NCBI RefSeq assembly: GCF_008642275.1
Contig: NZ_CP029189.1
Span: 3,044,001-3,108,000, forward strand
Direction of reading: 5' to 3'
Source: Streptomyces venezuelae
Lineage (GTDB): Bacteria; Actinomycetota; Actinomycetes; Streptomycetales; Streptomycetaceae
DNA: 64,000 nt
A program made the position numbers and the translations under genes. The notes below the pieces were generated by a model, which worked only from the letters and a program-made list of their open reading frames with translations, was not told the origin of the DNA and ran no database searches. Shown here piece by piece: positions 52,260-61,604 of this stretch (position 1 is its first letter; each line of letters opens with the position of its first letter).

Positions 52260-52868
52260 CTATTTTGGCGGGGACTGCGAGTGGCGCGCACGGTGCCAGC
52301 GGCGCATCAGCCCTTCGGGGACCTCCTCCACCGTCACCGCGTAGACGAGGTGGTCGCGCCACGCGCCGTCGATGTGCAGATAGCGCGGCCGCAGCCCCTC
52401 CTCGCGCAGGCCCAGCTTCTCCACGACCCGCCGGCTCGGGACGTTCTCGGGGCGGATGCACACCTCGATCCGGTGCAGACCGACCTTCCCGAAGCAGTGG
52501 TCCACCGCCAGCGCGACCGCCGTCGGCATCACACCGCGGCCCGCCACCTCGCGGTCCACCCAGTAGCCGATGTGGCCCGCGCACATCGAGCCCCAGGTGA
52601 TCCCGGCGACCGTCAGCTGGCCGACCATCCGACCCTGGTACTCGATGACGAAGGGCAGCATCCGGCCCGCGTTCGCCTCCGCCCGCAGATGGCGGACCAT
52701 CTGGCGGTACGTGGGCCGCTGGACCACCGGCCCCCACGGCGCGGGCGGCGGGATCGTGGCCTCCCACGGCCGGAGCCAGTCACGGTTGCGCCGGTTGAGC
52801 TCGCGCCAGGCCTTCTGGTCCCGCATCCTTATCGGCCTGAGGGTCACGTCTGCGTCCGACAGGACCAC
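52260..52868 (-). CDS. rimJ: RimJ-like GNAT acetyltransferase
   Basis: A 202-aa GNAT of the RimJ/RimL type, acetylating protein N-termini (ribosomal S5 in E. coli). Motifs: VTLRPIRMRDQKAW, GQLTVAGITWGSMCAGHIGYWVD, and HRIEVCIRPENVPSRRVVEKLGLREEG. Conserved between sepX and moeA in actinobacteria. GTG 52868. It lies 17 bp after mog. Confidence 0.85.
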   Translation of the reverse strand: MVLSDADVTLRPIRMRDQKAWRELNRRNRDWLRPWEATIPPPAPWGPVVQRPTYRQMVRHLRAEANAGRMLPFVIEYQGRMVGQLTVAGITWGSMCAGHIGYWVDREVAGRGVMPTAVALAVDHCFGKVGLHRIEVCIRPENVPSRRVVEKLGLREEGLRPRYLHIDGAWRDHLVYAVTVEEVPEGLMRRWHRARHSQSPPK

Positions 52869-52885
52869 CGGCCAGGTCGGGCCGT

Positions 52886-53467
52886 TCAGCTCGGGCTCCC
52901 GGAGGGTGCCGCCGGTCTGGGGTGGTCGCCGCCCCGCATCTGGTCCACCGCGTGCGGCAGGACGCGGGCCAGGACGGCGAGGCCGTCGCGCACCCCGCCC
53001 GTCGATCCGGGGAGGTTGACGACGAGGGTGCGCCCGGCCACGCCCGCCAGGCCCCGGGACAGGGCCGCGGTCGGCACCTTCGCGAGGCCTTCGGCGCGGA
53101 TGGCCTGCGGGATGCCGGGGATCTCGTAGTCCAGCACCCGCGCGGTGGCGTCCGGGGTGCGGTCGGTCGGCGAGATCCCGGTCCCGCCGGTGGTCAGGAT
53201 GACGTCGTAACCGGCGGCCACGCCCTCGCGCAGCGCCTGCTCCACGGGATCGCCGTCCGGGACGACCCGCGGGCCGTCCACCGTGAACCCGAGCTCCTCC
53301 AGGGCCGCGGCCAGCAGCGGTCCGCCCTTGTCCGCGTACACGCCCTGCGAGGCCCGGTTCGAGGCCGTGACGACCAGTGCCCGGCCCAGCGGCCGCGGGG
53401 TCATTACCGGCTCGGCGGGGGCGTGGTGACCGTGGCTGTGGACCTCGCCGCCGCGCTCGGCGTTCAC
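52886..53467 (-). CDS. mog: Molybdenum cofactor biosynthesis protein MoaB/Mog
   Basis: Adenylates molybdopterin before metal insertion. About 193 aa from GTG 53467 (which overlaps the moaC stop) or 172 from ATG 53404. Motifs: LVVTASNRASQGVYADKGG, LTTGGTGISPTDRTPDAT and VNLPGSTGGVRDGL. The His-rich extension (HSHGHH) in the longer form is unusual, so the shorter start is a real alternative. Confidence 0.88.
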   Translation of the reverse strand: MNAERGGEVHSHGHHAPAEPVMTPRPLGRALVVTASNRASQGVYADKGGPLLAAALEELGFTVDGPRVVPDGDPVEQALREGVAAGYDVILTTGGTGISPTDRTPDATARVLDYEIPGIPQAIRAEGLAKVPTAALSRGLAGVAGRTLVVNLPGSTGGVRDGLAVLARVLPHAVDQMRGGDHPRPAAPSGSPS

Positions 53468-53943
53468 GAGCGCGCCCAGTCGCCGGACTTGCCGCCGGTC
53501 TTCTCCTCCACCCGGACGTCCGTGATGACCGCGCCCTTGTCGACCGCCTTCACCATGTCGATCACGGTGAGGCCGGCGACCGCGACCGCGGTCAGGGCCT
53601 CCATCTCGACGCCCGTACGGTCGGTCGTCTTCACGGTGGCGAGGATCTCGACCGCGTCGTCGGCGACCCGCAGGTCCACCTTCACGCCGGAGACGGCCAG
53701 CGGGTGGCACAGCGGGATCAGGTCGGGGGTCTTCTTCGCCCCCATGATCCCGGCGATGCGCGCGGTCGCGAGGGCGTCGCCCTTGGGGACGCCCTCGCCG
53801 CGCAGCAGCTCGACCACCCGCGGGGCGACGAGGACGCGTCCGCTGGCCCGTGCCGTCCGGGTGGTGACGTCCTTCCCGGACACGTCCACCATCCGGGCCG
53901 CGCCGGCCTCGTCGATGTGGGTGAGCCTGCTTTCGGTACTCAT
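53464..53943 (-). CDS. moaC: Cyclic pyranopterin monophosphate synthase
   Basis: A 159-aa enzyme making cPMP, the first stable intermediate of molybdenum cofactor. Motifs: RMVDVSGKDVTTRTARASG, GIMGAKKTPDLIPLCHPL, GVEMEALTAV and DMVKAVDKGA. ATG 53943. It sits between moeA and mog on one transcript. Confidence 0.95.
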   Translation of the reverse strand: MSTESRLTHIDEAGAARMVDVSGKDVTTRTARASGRVLVAPRVVELLRGEGVPKGDALATARIAGIMGAKKTPDLIPLCHPLAVSGVKVDLRVADDAVEILATVKTTDRTGVEMEALTAVAVAGLTVIDMVKAVDKGAVITDVRVEEKTGGKSGDWARS

Positions 53944-54016
53944 TGCTGCGCCGCTCCGCTCTGGGCTCCCGGGGAGCCTGTGTGGTGCGACACACGCTAC
54001 CCGCACCGGCCCGGCT

Positions 54017-55384
54017 TCAGCCGAGCAGGACCACTTCCAGCTCGGTCCCCGGCTCCACCGAGGTGACGTCCTCCGGTACGACCATCAGGGAGTCGGCGTG
54101 CGCCAGCGCGGCGATCAGATGGGAGCCCGATCCGCCGACCGGGGCGACCGTGCCGCTCTCGGCGTCGTACTTGCCGCGCAGGAACTGGCGGCGGCCGGCC
54201 GGGGAGCCGAGTGCCTTGTCGGCGCTCAGCACCGCGCGCACGCTCGGCCGCCGGACCTCGGACTCCGGCAGCCCCATGAGGGTGCGGATCGCGGGTCGCA
54301 CGAACAGCTCGAAGGAGACGTACGAGGACACCGGGTTGCCGGGCAGGGCCAGCAGCGGGGTGTGGTCCGGGCCGATGGTGCCGAAGCCCTGCGGCTTGCC
54401 GGGCTGCATGGCGAGCTTGCGGAAGTCCATCCGGCTGCCGTCGACGTCCTCGTCATCGCCCTCACCCGCGCCGGACTGCCCGACCGAGGACAGCGCCTCC
54501 TTGACGACGTCGTACGCGCCGACGCTGACCCCGCCCGTGGTGACCAGCAGGTCGGCGCGGATCAGCTGGTCCTCGATGGTGGCGCGCAGGGTGTCGGCGT
54601 CGTCCGCGACGGCGCCGACCCGGTAGGCGATGGCGCCGGCGTCCCGGGCGGCCGCGGCCAGCGCGAAGCTGTTGGAGTCGTAGATGGTGCCCGCCGTGAG
54701 CGCCTCGCCGGGCTGGACCAGCTCGCTGCCGGTGGACAGGACCACCACGCGGGGGCGCGGCCGCACCCGTACGGTGCCGCGCCCGATGGCGGCCAGCAGG
54801 GCGATCTGCGGCGGCCCGAGGACGGTGCCGGCCGCGAGGGCCAGGTCGCCGGCCTGTACGTCGCTGCCGCGGGAGCGGACGTGCGCCCGCGCCTCGGCGG
54901 CGCGGTGCACCCGTACCTCGCCGCCCGCGTGTTCCGGGGCGGCGCTGGCCGGGGTCATCCCGGCGGCCGCGCCGCCGCCCGTGCCGCCGTCGGTCCACTC
55001 GACCGGTACGACGGCTTCCGCGCCGGGCGGCAGCGGGGCGCCGGTCATGATCCGGGCAGTCTCGCCGGGGCCCACGGTGGGCAGCTCACCGCTGCCCGCC
55101 GCGACGTCCCCGACGACCGTCAGCACCGCGGGGAACTCCTCGCTCGCACCCTGGACGTCGGCCGTCCGGACGGCGTAGCCGTCCATGGAGCTGTTGTCGA
55201 AGGGCGGGAGGGCGACGGGCACGGTCACGTCCTCGACCAGGACACAGCCCTGGGCGTCCAGCAGTTGGAGCTCGATGGGCTCCAACGGCCGGACGGCCGA
55301 GAGGACGTCCGCGAGGTGCTCGTCCACGGACCACAGACGGTGGCCGCCCGCCAAGCGTGGATGCTGCGGTGCGGAACTGCTCAA
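54017..55384 (-). CDS. moeA: Molybdopterin molybdenumtransferase
   Basis: A 455-aa enzyme inserting Mo into adenylated molybdopterin. Motifs: PPFDNSSMDGYAVR, ARIMTGAPLPPGAEAVVPVE, VLSTGSELVQPGE, IYDSNS, TTGGVSVGAYD and LLALPGNPVSSYV. A Gly/Ala-rich insert lies at about 125-145. The start appears to be TTG 55384 with GAGGAG ten bases upstream, five bases before the galU stop; GTG 55327 would cut into a conserved segment (RLWSVDEHL). Confidence 0.92.
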   Translation of the reverse strand: MSSSAPQHPRLAGGHRLWSVDEHLADVLSAVRPLEPIELQLLDAQGCVLVEDVTVPVALPPFDNSSMDGYAVRTADVQGASEEFPAVLTVVGDVAAGSGELPTVGPGETARIMTGAPLPPGAEAVVPVEWTDGGTGGGAAAGMTPASAAPEHAGGEVRVHRAAEARAHVRSRGSDVQAGDLALAAGTVLGPPQIALLAAIGRGTVRVRPRPRVVVLSTGSELVQPGEALTAGTIYDSNSFALAAAARDAGAIAYRVGAVADDADTLRATIEDQLIRADLLVTTGGVSVGAYDVVKEALSSVGQSGAGEGDDEDVDGSRMDFRKLAMQPGKPQGFGTIGPDHTPLLALPGNPVSSYVSFELFVRPAIRTLMGLPESEVRRPSVRAVLSADKALGSPAGRRQFLRGKYDAESGTVAPVGGSGSHLIAALAHADSLMVVPEDVTSVEPGTELEVVLLG

Positions 55385-55388
55385 GGTG

Positions 55389-56291
55389 CTACATCTCCTC
55401 CGTGACGTAACGGTGAAGCCAGGTGCGGAACTCGGGGCCCAGGTCCTCGCGCTCGCACGCGAGGCGGACGATGGCCCGCAGGTAGTCGCCGCGGTCCCCG
55501 GTGTCGTAGCGACGGCCCCGGAAGACCACGCCGTGCACCGGACCGCCGACGCTCTCGTCGGCGGCCAGCTTCTGCAGGGCGTCGGTGAGCTGGATCTCCC
55601 CACCGCGGCCCGGCTCGGTCTCCCGCAGTATGTCGAAGATCGCGGGGTTGAGGACGTAACGTCCGATGACCGCGTAGTTGCTGGGGGCGTCCTGGGGGTC
55701 CGGCTTCTCGACGAGGCCGGTGATGCGGACCACGTCCTCCTCGTCCGTGGCCTCGACGGCGGCGCAGCCGTAGAGGTGGACGTTGGCCGGGTCGACCTCC
55801 ATGAGCGCGATGACGGTGCCGCCGGTGCGGGCGTAGATGTCGGCCATCTGGCGCAGCAGCGGGTCGCGCGGGTCGATGAGGTCGTCGCCGAGCAGGACGG
55901 CGAAGGGCTCGCGGCCGACGTGCGGCTCGGCGCACAGCACCGCGTGGCCCAGGCCTCGCGGGTCGCCCTGGCGGACGTAGTGCATGGTGGCCAGGTCGCT
56001 GGACTCCTGGACCTTCTTCAGGCGGTCGTCGTCGCCCTTGGCGATGAGGGCCGACTCCAGCTCGTAGTTCCGGTCGAAGTGGTCTTCCAGAGCACGCTTG
56101 TTACGCCCAGTGATCATGAGAACGTCATCGAGACCGGCCCCGACGGCCTCCTCGACCACGTACTGGATGGCCGGCTTGTCCACAACCGGGAGCATTTCCT
56201 TCGGGGTCGCCTTGGTCGCCGGAAGGAAGCGGGTACCGAGGCCAGCGGCCGGAATCACGGCCTTCTTGATCACGGGGTGCAACATAGTCAT
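55389..56291 (-). CDS. galU: UTP-glucose-1-phosphate uridylyltransferase
   Basis: A 300-aa enzyme making UDP-glucose, which GalE (about 50 kb away in the window) also uses. Motifs: AVIPAAGLGTRFLPATKATPKEMLPVVDKP, VLLGDDLID, GLVEKPDPQDAPSNYAVIGRY. ATG 56291 follows a -10-like TATCGT by seven bases (leaderless pattern). It heads the galU-moeA-moaC-mog-rimJ-sepX block. Confidence 0.95.
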   Translation of the reverse strand: MTMLHPVIKKAVIPAAGLGTRFLPATKATPKEMLPVVDKPAIQYVVEEAVGAGLDDVLMITGRNKRALEDHFDRNYELESALIAKGDDDRLKKVQESSDLATMHYVRQGDPRGLGHAVLCAEPHVGREPFAVLLGDDLIDPRDPLLRQMADIYARTGGTVIALMEVDPANVHLYGCAAVEATDEEDVVRITGLVEKPDPQDAPSNYAVIGRYVLNPAIFDILRETEPGRGGEIQLTDALQKLAADESVGGPVHGVVFRGRRYDTGDRGDYLRAIVRLACEREDLGPEFRTWLHRYVTEEM

Positions 56292-56353
56292 GCCCCGAAC
56301 GATAGTGGGCTTCCGTCGAACACCCGACGAGATCCCATCATGTAGATACAGGT

Positions 56354-57004
56354 ATGCCCCGATTCGGAAGGATATTTGATTTCCTCGTGGCACAGAACCC
56401 GCCCACCGCCTCGGCCAAGGCCGAACTGCGCCGAGAACTGCTCGCCGCGCGCCGCTCCTTGTCGCCCGAGAACCGCCGTGCGGCGGCCGCCGCACTCGCC
56501 GTCCGCTCCCTCGAACTGCCCGAACTGGCCGGTGCCCGCACGGTGGCCGCGTACGTCTCGGTCGGCACCGAACCCGGCACCCGGGACCTCCTCGACGCCC
56601 TGCGCGCGGCCGGCAAGCGGGTGCTGCTCCCCCTGCTGCTGCCCGACGACAACCTCGACTGGGCGGCGTACGAGGGCCCGGCCTCCCTCTCCGAGGCCGC
56701 CCACCCGGGCAAGATGCGGCTGCTGGAGCCGACCGGCCCCGCGCTCGGACCGGACGCGGTCACCGGGGCCGACGTCGTGCTGCTGCCCGGGCTCGCGGTG
56801 GACGGCCGCGGTATGCGCCTCGGCCGCGGCGGGGGCTCGTACGACCGGGTGCTGCAGCGGCTGGAGCGCGCCGGGGCACATCCGGCGCTGGTCGTCCTCC
56901 TCTACGACGACGAGGTGGTCGCGCGGGTCCCGGAGGAACCGCACGACCACCCCGTTCAGGCGGTGGCCACCCCGTCAGGGGTGCGCCGTTTCAGCCGTCC
57001 CTAG
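56354..57004 (+). CDS. 5-Formyltetrahydrofolate cyclo-ligase
   Basis: A 216-aa enzyme converting 5-formyl-THF to 5,10-methenyl-THF with ATP. Motifs: KAELRRELLAARRSL, YVSVGTEPGTRDLL, LLPGLAVDGRGMRLGRGGGSYDR. ATG 56354 gives an 11-residue extension before a possible GTG 56387, which lacks a well-spaced ribosome site. Divergent from galU. Its stop shares the tetranucleotide CTAG with the convergent penicillin-acylase gene. Confidence 0.92.
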   Translation: MPRFGRIFDFLVAQNPPTASAKAELRRELLAARRSLSPENRRAAAAALAVRSLELPELAGARTVAAYVSVGTEPGTRDLLDALRAAGKRVLLPLLLPDDNLDWAAYEGPASLSEAAHPGKMRLLEPTGPALGPDAVTGADVVLLPGLAVDGRGMRLGRGGGSYDRVLQRLERAGAHPALVVLLYDDEVVARVPEEPHDHPVQAVATPSGVRRFSRP

Positions 57005-59865
57005 GAACCCTCGGGCTTGAGGGTCAGGGTGTCGACCGTGGCCTTCTCGACGGCGTCCTTGCCGAAGGGCCACTCCAGCAGCTCGCCCTTGGCCCACATC
57101 GTCGTCTGGTCCGTGTAGTGCGCGTTGTAGGCGTGCCCCGAGGCGCCCGTGAGGTTGATCCAGCGCGACTTGTCCAGCTCGTTGAGGTTGACGACCATCC
57201 GCATCGACGGCACCCACGTGACCTCGTACCCGCTGGAGGCGTTCCAGCCGGTCGCGTTGACCGTGGCCTCGCCGCCGCCCAGGTTCCACGGGCCACGGTT
57301 GAGGAGCCACTGCAGGAAGCCGGGGCCCTCCTTGCCGATCGTCTGGTTCTTCAGCGTCAGCTGGTGCAGACGGCCCCAGCTCCAGGTGGACTGGTCCTTG
57401 CCGAGCTTGGCGGTCAGCTCCCAGCGGGCGTCGGCCATGGCCCGCGCGAACAGCTCGTCGCGGGTGGTGGTGGCCGGCTTGTTGAGGCCCTTGGCGGGCA
57501 CGCTCCACCACGGCGACTTCTCGTCCTTGACCAGGCGGCGGACCACCTCGAACCAGCGGTCGCCGCCGTCGGGCTGCGCCGAGGCGGAGTCACGGGTGCC
57601 GCATTCGCGGACCGTCTTGGCGAGGTCGTCGGCCGGGCCGGTGCCGTTGCCGAGGACGTTCATGCAGCTGCCCTCGATCCGCAGCTCCTTGGGCATCTTC
57701 TCGCCGAAGGACAGCTTGAGGATGTTGCGCCAGACCGCGTTGAAGTAGGCCGCGGCCGCCGAGTCGGGCTCCTGCGTGTAGTTCCAACCGTCCAGCAGCT
57801 TCTGCGCGGCACGCACCCCCGGGTCCGAGACCTCTATCTTCGCCAGCATCGGGGTCAGCAGCGCGGCGATCTCGCTGCTGTTGTCCATCTGCATGGTGCG
57901 CATGTCGTCGGTCGAGATCCGGCCGCCGTCCTTGATCTTCGCCTCGATGAGGTCGTTGATCCGCTGGCTGCGGGCGCCGTAGCCCCAGTCGGTGGTCAGC
58001 ACGTACGGGTACTTGCCCGCGCCGGTGCCGCTCTCCACGACGGCCTGGTTGGCGGTCACGATGTAGCCGCGCGCGGGGTTCTGGTCCCAGGGCATCTCGT
58101 TCTGCGGGATGTAGCCGGCGTTGCCGTCCTTGGCGCCCTTCCAGGCGTACTTGGAGTCCCAGCCCGGGGCGGGCATCCGGCCGTCACCCTGGCCGCGCAC
58201 CGGGATGCGGCCCGGGGCCTGGTAGCCGATGTTGCCGCTGGCGCCCTTGTTGTCGGCGTAGATCAGGTTCTGGGACGGGACCTCGAAGTCGGCGGCCGCC
58301 TTGCGGAAGTCCTCGAACGTCTTGGCCCGGTCGAGCTTGAAGACCGCGTCCATGGACTTGCCGGGGTCCAGCGCCGTCCAGCGCAGGGCGACGGCGTACC
58401 CGTCACCGCGGTCGGGCGCGGAGCTGGCGACGGGGGCGCGGGTGCCGACCGTACCGAGCTCCTCGCTGCGGTCGGAGACGAGCGGACCGTTGTTGGTGGT
58501 CCGGACGGTGATCTTCTTGCTGGCGCCGCCCGCGACCTTGATGACCTCTTCGCGGGTGTCGAAGGGCAGCACCTTGTTGTCGTAGACGTAGCCCTCGGGC
58601 TTGACCTGCTCCAGGTAGAGGTCGGTGACGTCGGCACCGAGGTTGGTCATGCCCCAGGCGATGTCGGCGTTGTGGCCGATGACCACGCCGGGCATGCCGG
58701 AGAAGGTGTAGCCGGCCACGTCGTACTGGCACTGGGCCGAGACGGTGCGGCAGTGCAGGCCCATCTGGTACCAGACCGAGGGCAGCTGCGGAGACAGGTG
58801 CGGGTCGTTCGCGAGCAGCGGCTTGCCGGTGGTCGTGTACTTGCCGGAGACGACCCAGGAGTTCGAGCCGATGCCGCTGCCGTTGGGACCGAGGATCGCG
58901 GGGATCTCGTCCAGGGTGTCGGCGAGGGAGGTGAGCTGGGTGCGCAGACCGACGGCCGCGCCCTGGCCGGTGACGTTGTCGGCCAGGCCGGTGGCGGTGC
59001 CGGCGGGGGTCACGGTCTGGGTCCCGACGGCGTTGCCGTTGCCGGAGCCGCTGCCCGAGCCGGAGCCCGAGCCGGTGCCGGAGCCGCTGCCGGCGGCGCC
59101 GCCCTGCGGGGTGTACTTCCCGCCGTCGACCTTGCCGCCCTCGACGATCGCCTTGTTCCGGTCGAAGGGGTACGGCGGGTAGAGCTCGTCGATCTGCGCC
59201 TGCGACAGCTTGGTCGCCATCAGCGCGCGGTCGATCTCGTCCTGCATGTTGCCGCGCAGGTCCCACGCCATCGCCTTGAGCCAGGCCACCGAGTCCACCG
59301 GCGACCACTGCTCGGGCTGGTAGTCGTCGCTCAGCTTGAGCGCGGCGTGCTCGACCGAGAGGTCCTTGCCGGACTTCCCCTTCAGGTACGCGTTGACCCC
59401 GTCGGAGTAGGCCTGGAGATACTTCTTGGTCTCCGGCGACAGCTTGGTGTCGAACTCGGCCTGCGCGACCTGGCGCCAGCCCAGCGTGCGCAGGAAGGCG
59501 TCGGTCTCGACCTGGCCGGAGCCGAACATCTCGGAGAGGCGGCCGGACGTCATGTGACGTCGTACGTCCATCTCCCAGAACCGGTCCTGCGCGTGCACGA
59601 AGCCCTGCGCGCGGAAGAGGTCGTCGTCGTTGTCCGCGTAGAGCTGGGGAATGCCGTGGGCGTCGCGCTTGACGTCGACGGTCCCGGTCAGGCCCGGCAC
59701 CTTGAGGGAGCCGGTCGTCTGGGGGAAGGAGGCGCGCACGCCGTCCACGCTCCAGTACGCCCCGTAGCCGAGGCCCGCGAAGAGCGCCAGGACCAGGACG
59801 AGCACGATCAGACGGGCGCGTCGTCCCTTCTTCTTGACGGGAGGAGCGGTTTCGTTGGCGGGCAT
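57001..59865 (-). CDS. Penicillin-acylase-family Ntn hydrolase
   Basis: A 954-aa surface enzyme with an N-terminal membrane helix (LIVLVLVLALFAGLGYGAYW, about 19-38). N-terminal Ntn part: DAHGIPQLYADNDDDLFRAQG and QDRFWEMDVRR. A Gly/Ser spacer (about 255-278) precedes the autocatalytic site. Processing is predicted at Gly333-Ser334 in GIGSNSW, making Ser334 the nucleophile. Asn motif TNNGPLV follows. Substrates of relatives include penicillins and acyl-homoserine lactones. ATG 59865; the two stop codons of this convergent pair overlap. Confidence 0.93.
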   Translation of the reverse strand: MPANETAPPVKKKGRRARLIVLVLVLALFAGLGYGAYWSVDGVRASFPQTTGSLKVPGLTGTVDVKRDAHGIPQLYADNDDDLFRAQGFVHAQDRFWEMDVRRHMTSGRLSEMFGSGQVETDAFLRTLGWRQVAQAEFDTKLSPETKKYLQAYSDGVNAYLKGKSGKDLSVEHAALKLSDDYQPEQWSPVDSVAWLKAMAWDLRGNMQDEIDRALMATKLSQAQIDELYPPYPFDRNKAIVEGGKVDGGKYTPQGGAAGSGSGTGSGSGSGSGSGNGNAVGTQTVTPAGTATGLADNVTGQGAAVGLRTQLTSLADTLDEIPAILGPNGSGIGSNSWVVSGKYTTTGKPLLANDPHLSPQLPSVWYQMGLHCRTVSAQCQYDVAGYTFSGMPGVVIGHNADIAWGMTNLGADVTDLYLEQVKPEGYVYDNKVLPFDTREEVIKVAGGASKKITVRTTNNGPLVSDRSEELGTVGTRAPVASSAPDRGDGYAVALRWTALDPGKSMDAVFKLDRAKTFEDFRKAAADFEVPSQNLIYADNKGASGNIGYQAPGRIPVRGQGDGRMPAPGWDSKYAWKGAKDGNAGYIPQNEMPWDQNPARGYIVTANQAVVESGTGAGKYPYVLTTDWGYGARSQRINDLIEAKIKDGGRISTDDMRTMQMDNSSEIAALLTPMLAKIEVSDPGVRAAQKLLDGWNYTQEPDSAAAAYFNAVWRNILKLSFGEKMPKELRIEGSCMNVLGNGTGPADDLAKTVRECGTRDSASAQPDGGDRWFEVVRRLVKDEKSPWWSVPAKGLNKPATTTRDELFARAMADARWELTAKLGKDQSTWSWGRLHQLTLKNQTIGKEGPGFLQWLLNRGPWNLGGGEATVNATGWNASSGYEVTWVPSMRMVVNLNELDKSRWINLTGASGHAYNAHYTDQTTMWAKGELLEWPFGKDAVEKATVDTLTLKPEGS

Positions 59866-60098
59866 CGCTGTCCTTAGAGGGGCAGGGTGGTCCTGGGAGT
59901 ACTGGGAGCAACCATAGGCGCAGGACCGACTTCGTTGATCCGCCAGGGGTGGAGCTGGCGAGGACAGGGGGGAACAGGCGTTTCACAATGTGGTTATCGC
60001 GTAAAGGGCGCGTCAAAGATTAGGTAAGGTAACGAACTACTTGCCGAACTTGTCGCCGGGAGGATCGATCCGCCGGGCGCATTGAGGAGGGCCGCCCG

Positions 60099-61604
60099 CT
60101 GACTGTCCACACGCTCAATGAGCTCTTGCTGGTCTGCTCGCTCGTGCTGCTCGTCGCCGTGGCGGCGGTACGCATCTCCTCACGCAGCGGCCTCCCCAGC
60201 CTGCTCATCTACCTCGGCATAGGCATCGCGATAGGACAGGACGGCATCGGCAACGTCGTATTCGACAACGCCGAGCTGACCCAGGTCATCGGTTATGCCG
60301 CACTCGTCGTGATCCTCGCCGAGGGTGGTCTGGGCACCAAGTGGAAAGAGATCAAACCGGCCCTGCCCGCGGCGGTCATGCTGTCACTGGTGGGCGTCGC
60401 GGTCAGCGTGGGCGTGACGGCTGCGGGAGCGCACTACCTGGTCGGACTGGAATGGCGCCAGGCCCTGCTGATCGGCGCGGTCGTCTCCTCGACCGACGCC
60501 GCGGCCGTCTTCTCGGTGCTGCGCAAGGTCCCGCTGCCCGCCCGGATCACCGGCGTGCTGGAGGCCGAGTCCGGTTTCAACGACGCACCCGTCGTCATCC
60601 TGGTGGTGGCCTTCTCGACCGTCGGTCCGGCGGACGAGTGGTACGTCCTGATCGGCAAGATCGCCCTGGAGCTGGCGATCGGCGTCGCGATCGGCCTGGC
60701 CGTGGGCTTCCTGGGCGCGTACGGGCTGCGGCACGTGGCCCTGCCCGCCTCCGGCCTCTACCCGATCGCCGTGATGGCCATCGCCATCGTGGCGTACGCC
60801 GCCGGCGCCATCGCGCACGGCTCCGGCTTCCTCGCGGTGTACCTGGCGGCGATGGTGCTCGGCAACGCCAAGCTTCCGCACTGGCCGGCCACCCGGGGCT
60901 TCGCCGACGGGCTCGGCTGGATCGCCCAGATCGGCATGTTCGTGCTGCTGGGCCTGCTGGTCACCCCGCACGAGCTGGTCCGCGACTTCTGGCCGGCCGT
61001 GGTCATCGGGCTGGTGCTGACGATGGTGGCACGCCCCCTGGAGGTCTTCATCAGCCTGCTGCCCTTCCGGATCTCCTGGCAGGAGCAGGTGCTGATGTCG
61101 TGGGCCGGGCTGCGCGGAGCCGTGCCCATCATCCTGGCGACCATCCCGATGGTGTCCGGGATCGAGGGCAGCGACCGGGTCTTCAACATCGTCTTCGTGC
61201 TGGTCGTCGTCTACACCCTGGTGCAGGGCCCGACCCTGCCCTGGCTCGCGCGCAAGCTGAACCTCGGGAACGGGGACGAGGGCGCCCTCGACCTCGGGAT
61301 CGAGTCGGCACCCCTGGAGAAGCTGCGCGGACACCTGCTGTCCTTCGCCATCCCGCCGGCCTCGCGGATGCACGGCGTGGAGGTGAGCGAGCTGCGGCTG
61401 CCGCCGGGGGCCTCGGTCACGCTGGTGGTCCGGGACGCGAAGAGCTTCGTACCGGCGCCGTCGACCGTGCTGCGGCGCGGGGACGAGCTGCTGGTGGTGG
61501 CCACGGACCCGGTCCGGGACGCGGCGGAGGCGCGGCTGCGCGCGGTGGCCAGGGGTGGCAAGCTCGCGGGGTGGCTGGGTACGGGCGGACCCGCGCCGCG
61601 TTAG
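60099..61604 (+). CDS. Potassium/proton antiporter (CvrA/NhaP2-like) with TrkA_C domain
   Basis: A 501-aa CPA1/2-type antiporter with about 12 helices and a cytosolic RCK_C (TrkA_C) domain (about 405-485, LRLPPGASVTLVVRD). Motifs: SSTDAAAVFSVLRKVPLP and LEAESGFNDAPVVI (ion-binding Asp pair), SWAGLRGAVPIIL. The best ribosome site, GAGGAGG (60084-60090), is eight bases before an in-frame CTG at 60099, so CTG is the likely start; TTG 60126 has no such site. Divergent from the penicillin-acylase gene. Confidence 0.88.
   Translation: MTVHTLNELLLVCSLVLLVAVAAVRISSRSGLPSLLIYLGIGIAIGQDGIGNVVFDNAELTQVIGYAALVVILAEGGLGTKWKEIKPALPAAVMLSLVGVAVSVGVTAAGAHYLVGLEWRQALLIGAVVSSTDAAAVFSVLRKVPLPARITGVLEAESGFNDAPVVILVVAFSTVGPADEWYVLIGKIALELAIGVAIGLAVGFLGAYGLRHVALPASGLYPIAVMAIAIVAYAAGAIAHGSGFLAVYLAAMVLGNAKLPHWPATRGFADGLGWIAQIGMFVLLGLLVTPHELVRDFWPAVVIGLVLTMVARPLEVFISLLPFRISWQEQVLMSWAGLRGAVPIILATIPMVSGIEGSDRVFNIVFVLVVVYTLVQGPTLPWLARKLNLGNGDEGALDLGIESAPLEKLRGHLLSFAIPPASRMHGVEVSELRLPPGASVTLVVRDAKSFVPAPSTVLRRGDELLVVATDPVRDAAEARLRAVARGGKLAGWLGTGGPAPR

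Noticed and set aside
60020..60038. Iron-box-like TTAGGTAAGG before the antiporter gene
   Set aside because: The left half fits the DmdR/IdeR consensus (9 of 10) but the right half has almost no symmetry; overall about half the positions match, and the gene is not iron-related.
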